19,385 nt of DNA. Source: Pleurotus ostreatus/Saccharomyces cerevisiae fusant (taxonomy: Eukaryota; Opisthokonta). Shown here piece after piece: positions 19,051-19,385 of this stretch. The translations under genes and the position numbers were made by a program. Where the stretch lies: positions 1 to 19,385 of the forward strand of contig JAMQCK010000602.1 in NCBI GenBank assembly GCA_024196135.1, given 5' to 3'. Positions within the stretch are counted from its first letter, which is position 1; each line of letters starts with the position of its first letter. Below the pieces are notes generated by a model. The model searched no databases. It saw only the letters and a list, made by a program, of their open reading frames with translations, and was not told the origin of the DNA.

Positions 19051-19062
19051 GGTTATGAGCCC
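19051..19062 (+). promoter_or_regulatory. Primer-binding site for initiator-tRNA-Met half-molecule
   Basis: GGTTATGAGCCC is the exact reverse complement of GGGCTCATAACC, the anticodon stem-loop of eukaryotic initiator tRNA-Met (anticodon CAT). Ty5 and Drosophila copia are known to prime reverse transcription from this internal tRNA region instead of the 3' end. It follows directly on a CA that would end the LTR. Confidence 0.7.
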
Positions 19063-19139
19063 TTAAGCCATCCGGAACTGCCTTTTGGAACTCACTGGAC
19101 GACTTCCTGGGGATTTTATACGACTCGCCTTTCTTCACG

Positions 19140-19385
19140 ATGAACAATCCGTTCTTCGGACGCTCTGAGCACGGCTCGCCCTTCCCGACCGCCCCGCCCG
19201 CGTACCCGACTCCGATCTCGCACCCGCCTAGGGCGATTTCTCGCGCACTGCCTTCCGACAACTTCTCGCACGCCTTTGCCACCGTCGCTCTCGATTCCGC
19301 GTCCCAACCCGCCGCCCTCGTTGAGCCAGAGACCCCTACGTATGTTTCTAGTTATATGTCCCTCCAGAACCCCTCGTCCTTGCCT
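19140..19385 (+). CDS. Gag-like polyprotein N-terminus of copia-type element (partial)
   Basis: An ATG at 19140 opens a frame that stays open for 82 codons to the window edge. It starts MNNPFFGRSEHGSPFPTAPP and is Pro/Ser/Ala-rich, with several PxYP and HPP stretches, as seen in the unstructured N-termini of fungal copia gag proteins. No zinc knuckle or enzyme motif lies within this part. Its position, 78 nt after the primer-binding site, is the main reason for the gag call. Confidence 0.6.
   Translation, partial: MNNPFFGRSEHGSPFPTAPPAYPTPISHPPRAISRALPSDNFSHAFATVALDSASQPAALVEPETPTYVSSYMSLQNPSSLP

Larger units (their letters stand above)
18617..19385 (+). mobile_element. Ty1/copia-type LTR retrotransposon, 5' part
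   Basis: The right edge of the window holds the first 770 bp or so of an LTR element: a promoter-bearing LTR, a primer-binding site directly after a terminal CA, and an open gag-like frame 78 nt further on that runs off the window. The class call rests on the primer site, which matches the anticodon-arm half-tRNA priming of Ty5- and copia-like elements. The protease, integrase and reverse transcriptase would lie beyond the window and are not seen. The left boundary at 18617 (TGTACAAC) is a guess from the TG...CA rule. Confidence 0.65.

Overview
The window looks like nuclear DNA of a mushroom-forming basidiomycete (Agaricomycotina). It is GC-rich. Protein-coding genes are cut by many short GT-AG introns, mostly 46 to 63 nt. 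The gene content fits: a Bor1-type transporter ending in MESVGGTS, a Vip1-type RRM protein, a basidiomycete-style histidine acid phosphatase and an ABHD12-like hydrolase. No prokaryotic operon or ribosome-binding-site logic is visible. I rebuilt 34 introns by hand, using frame continuity and known family motifs.

Layout, left to right. (1) 1-2692, minus: DEAH-box RNA helicase of the DHX33/Dhr2 type, cut by the left edge. (2) 2931-3614, plus, divergent from the helicase: an intronless coiled-coil protein with an 11-residue repeat. (3) 3615-5933: 2.3 kb with no supportable gene, holding one copy of a dispersed repeat. (4) 5934-7142, minus: Vip1-like RRM protein with a 12-nt microexon and an apparent reading-frame break. 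(5) 8168-8977, plus: unrecognised Ser/Pro-rich protein behind a TATA box. (6) 8978-11919: 2.9 kb gene-poor stretch with a pyrimidine tract, decayed short repeats and the second, inverted copy of the dispersed repeat. (7) 11920-13897, minus: histidine-acid-phosphatase-fold membrane protein with 10-nt and 6-nt microexons. (8) 14448-16595, minus: complete Bor1/SLC4-family borate transporter. (9) 16867-18350, plus, divergent from bor1: ABHD12-like alpha/beta hydrolase that has lost its serine nucleophile and carries a perfect 51-bp tandem duplication. (10) about 18617-19385: 5' LTR, half-tRNA primer-binding site and start of gag of a Ty1/copia-type retrotransposon, cut by the right edge.

The genes do not form one pathway. 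They are housekeeping or membrane functions (ribosome biogenesis, RNA binding, boron efflux, phosphate/lipid hydrolase folds) separated by repeat-bearing spacers. The points most worth a second look are three microexons of 12, 10 and 6 nt in two neighbouring minus-strand genes, the apparently catalytically dead hydrolase, the frame break in the RRM gene, the hendecad coiled coil, and the copia leader with its duplicated hairpin.
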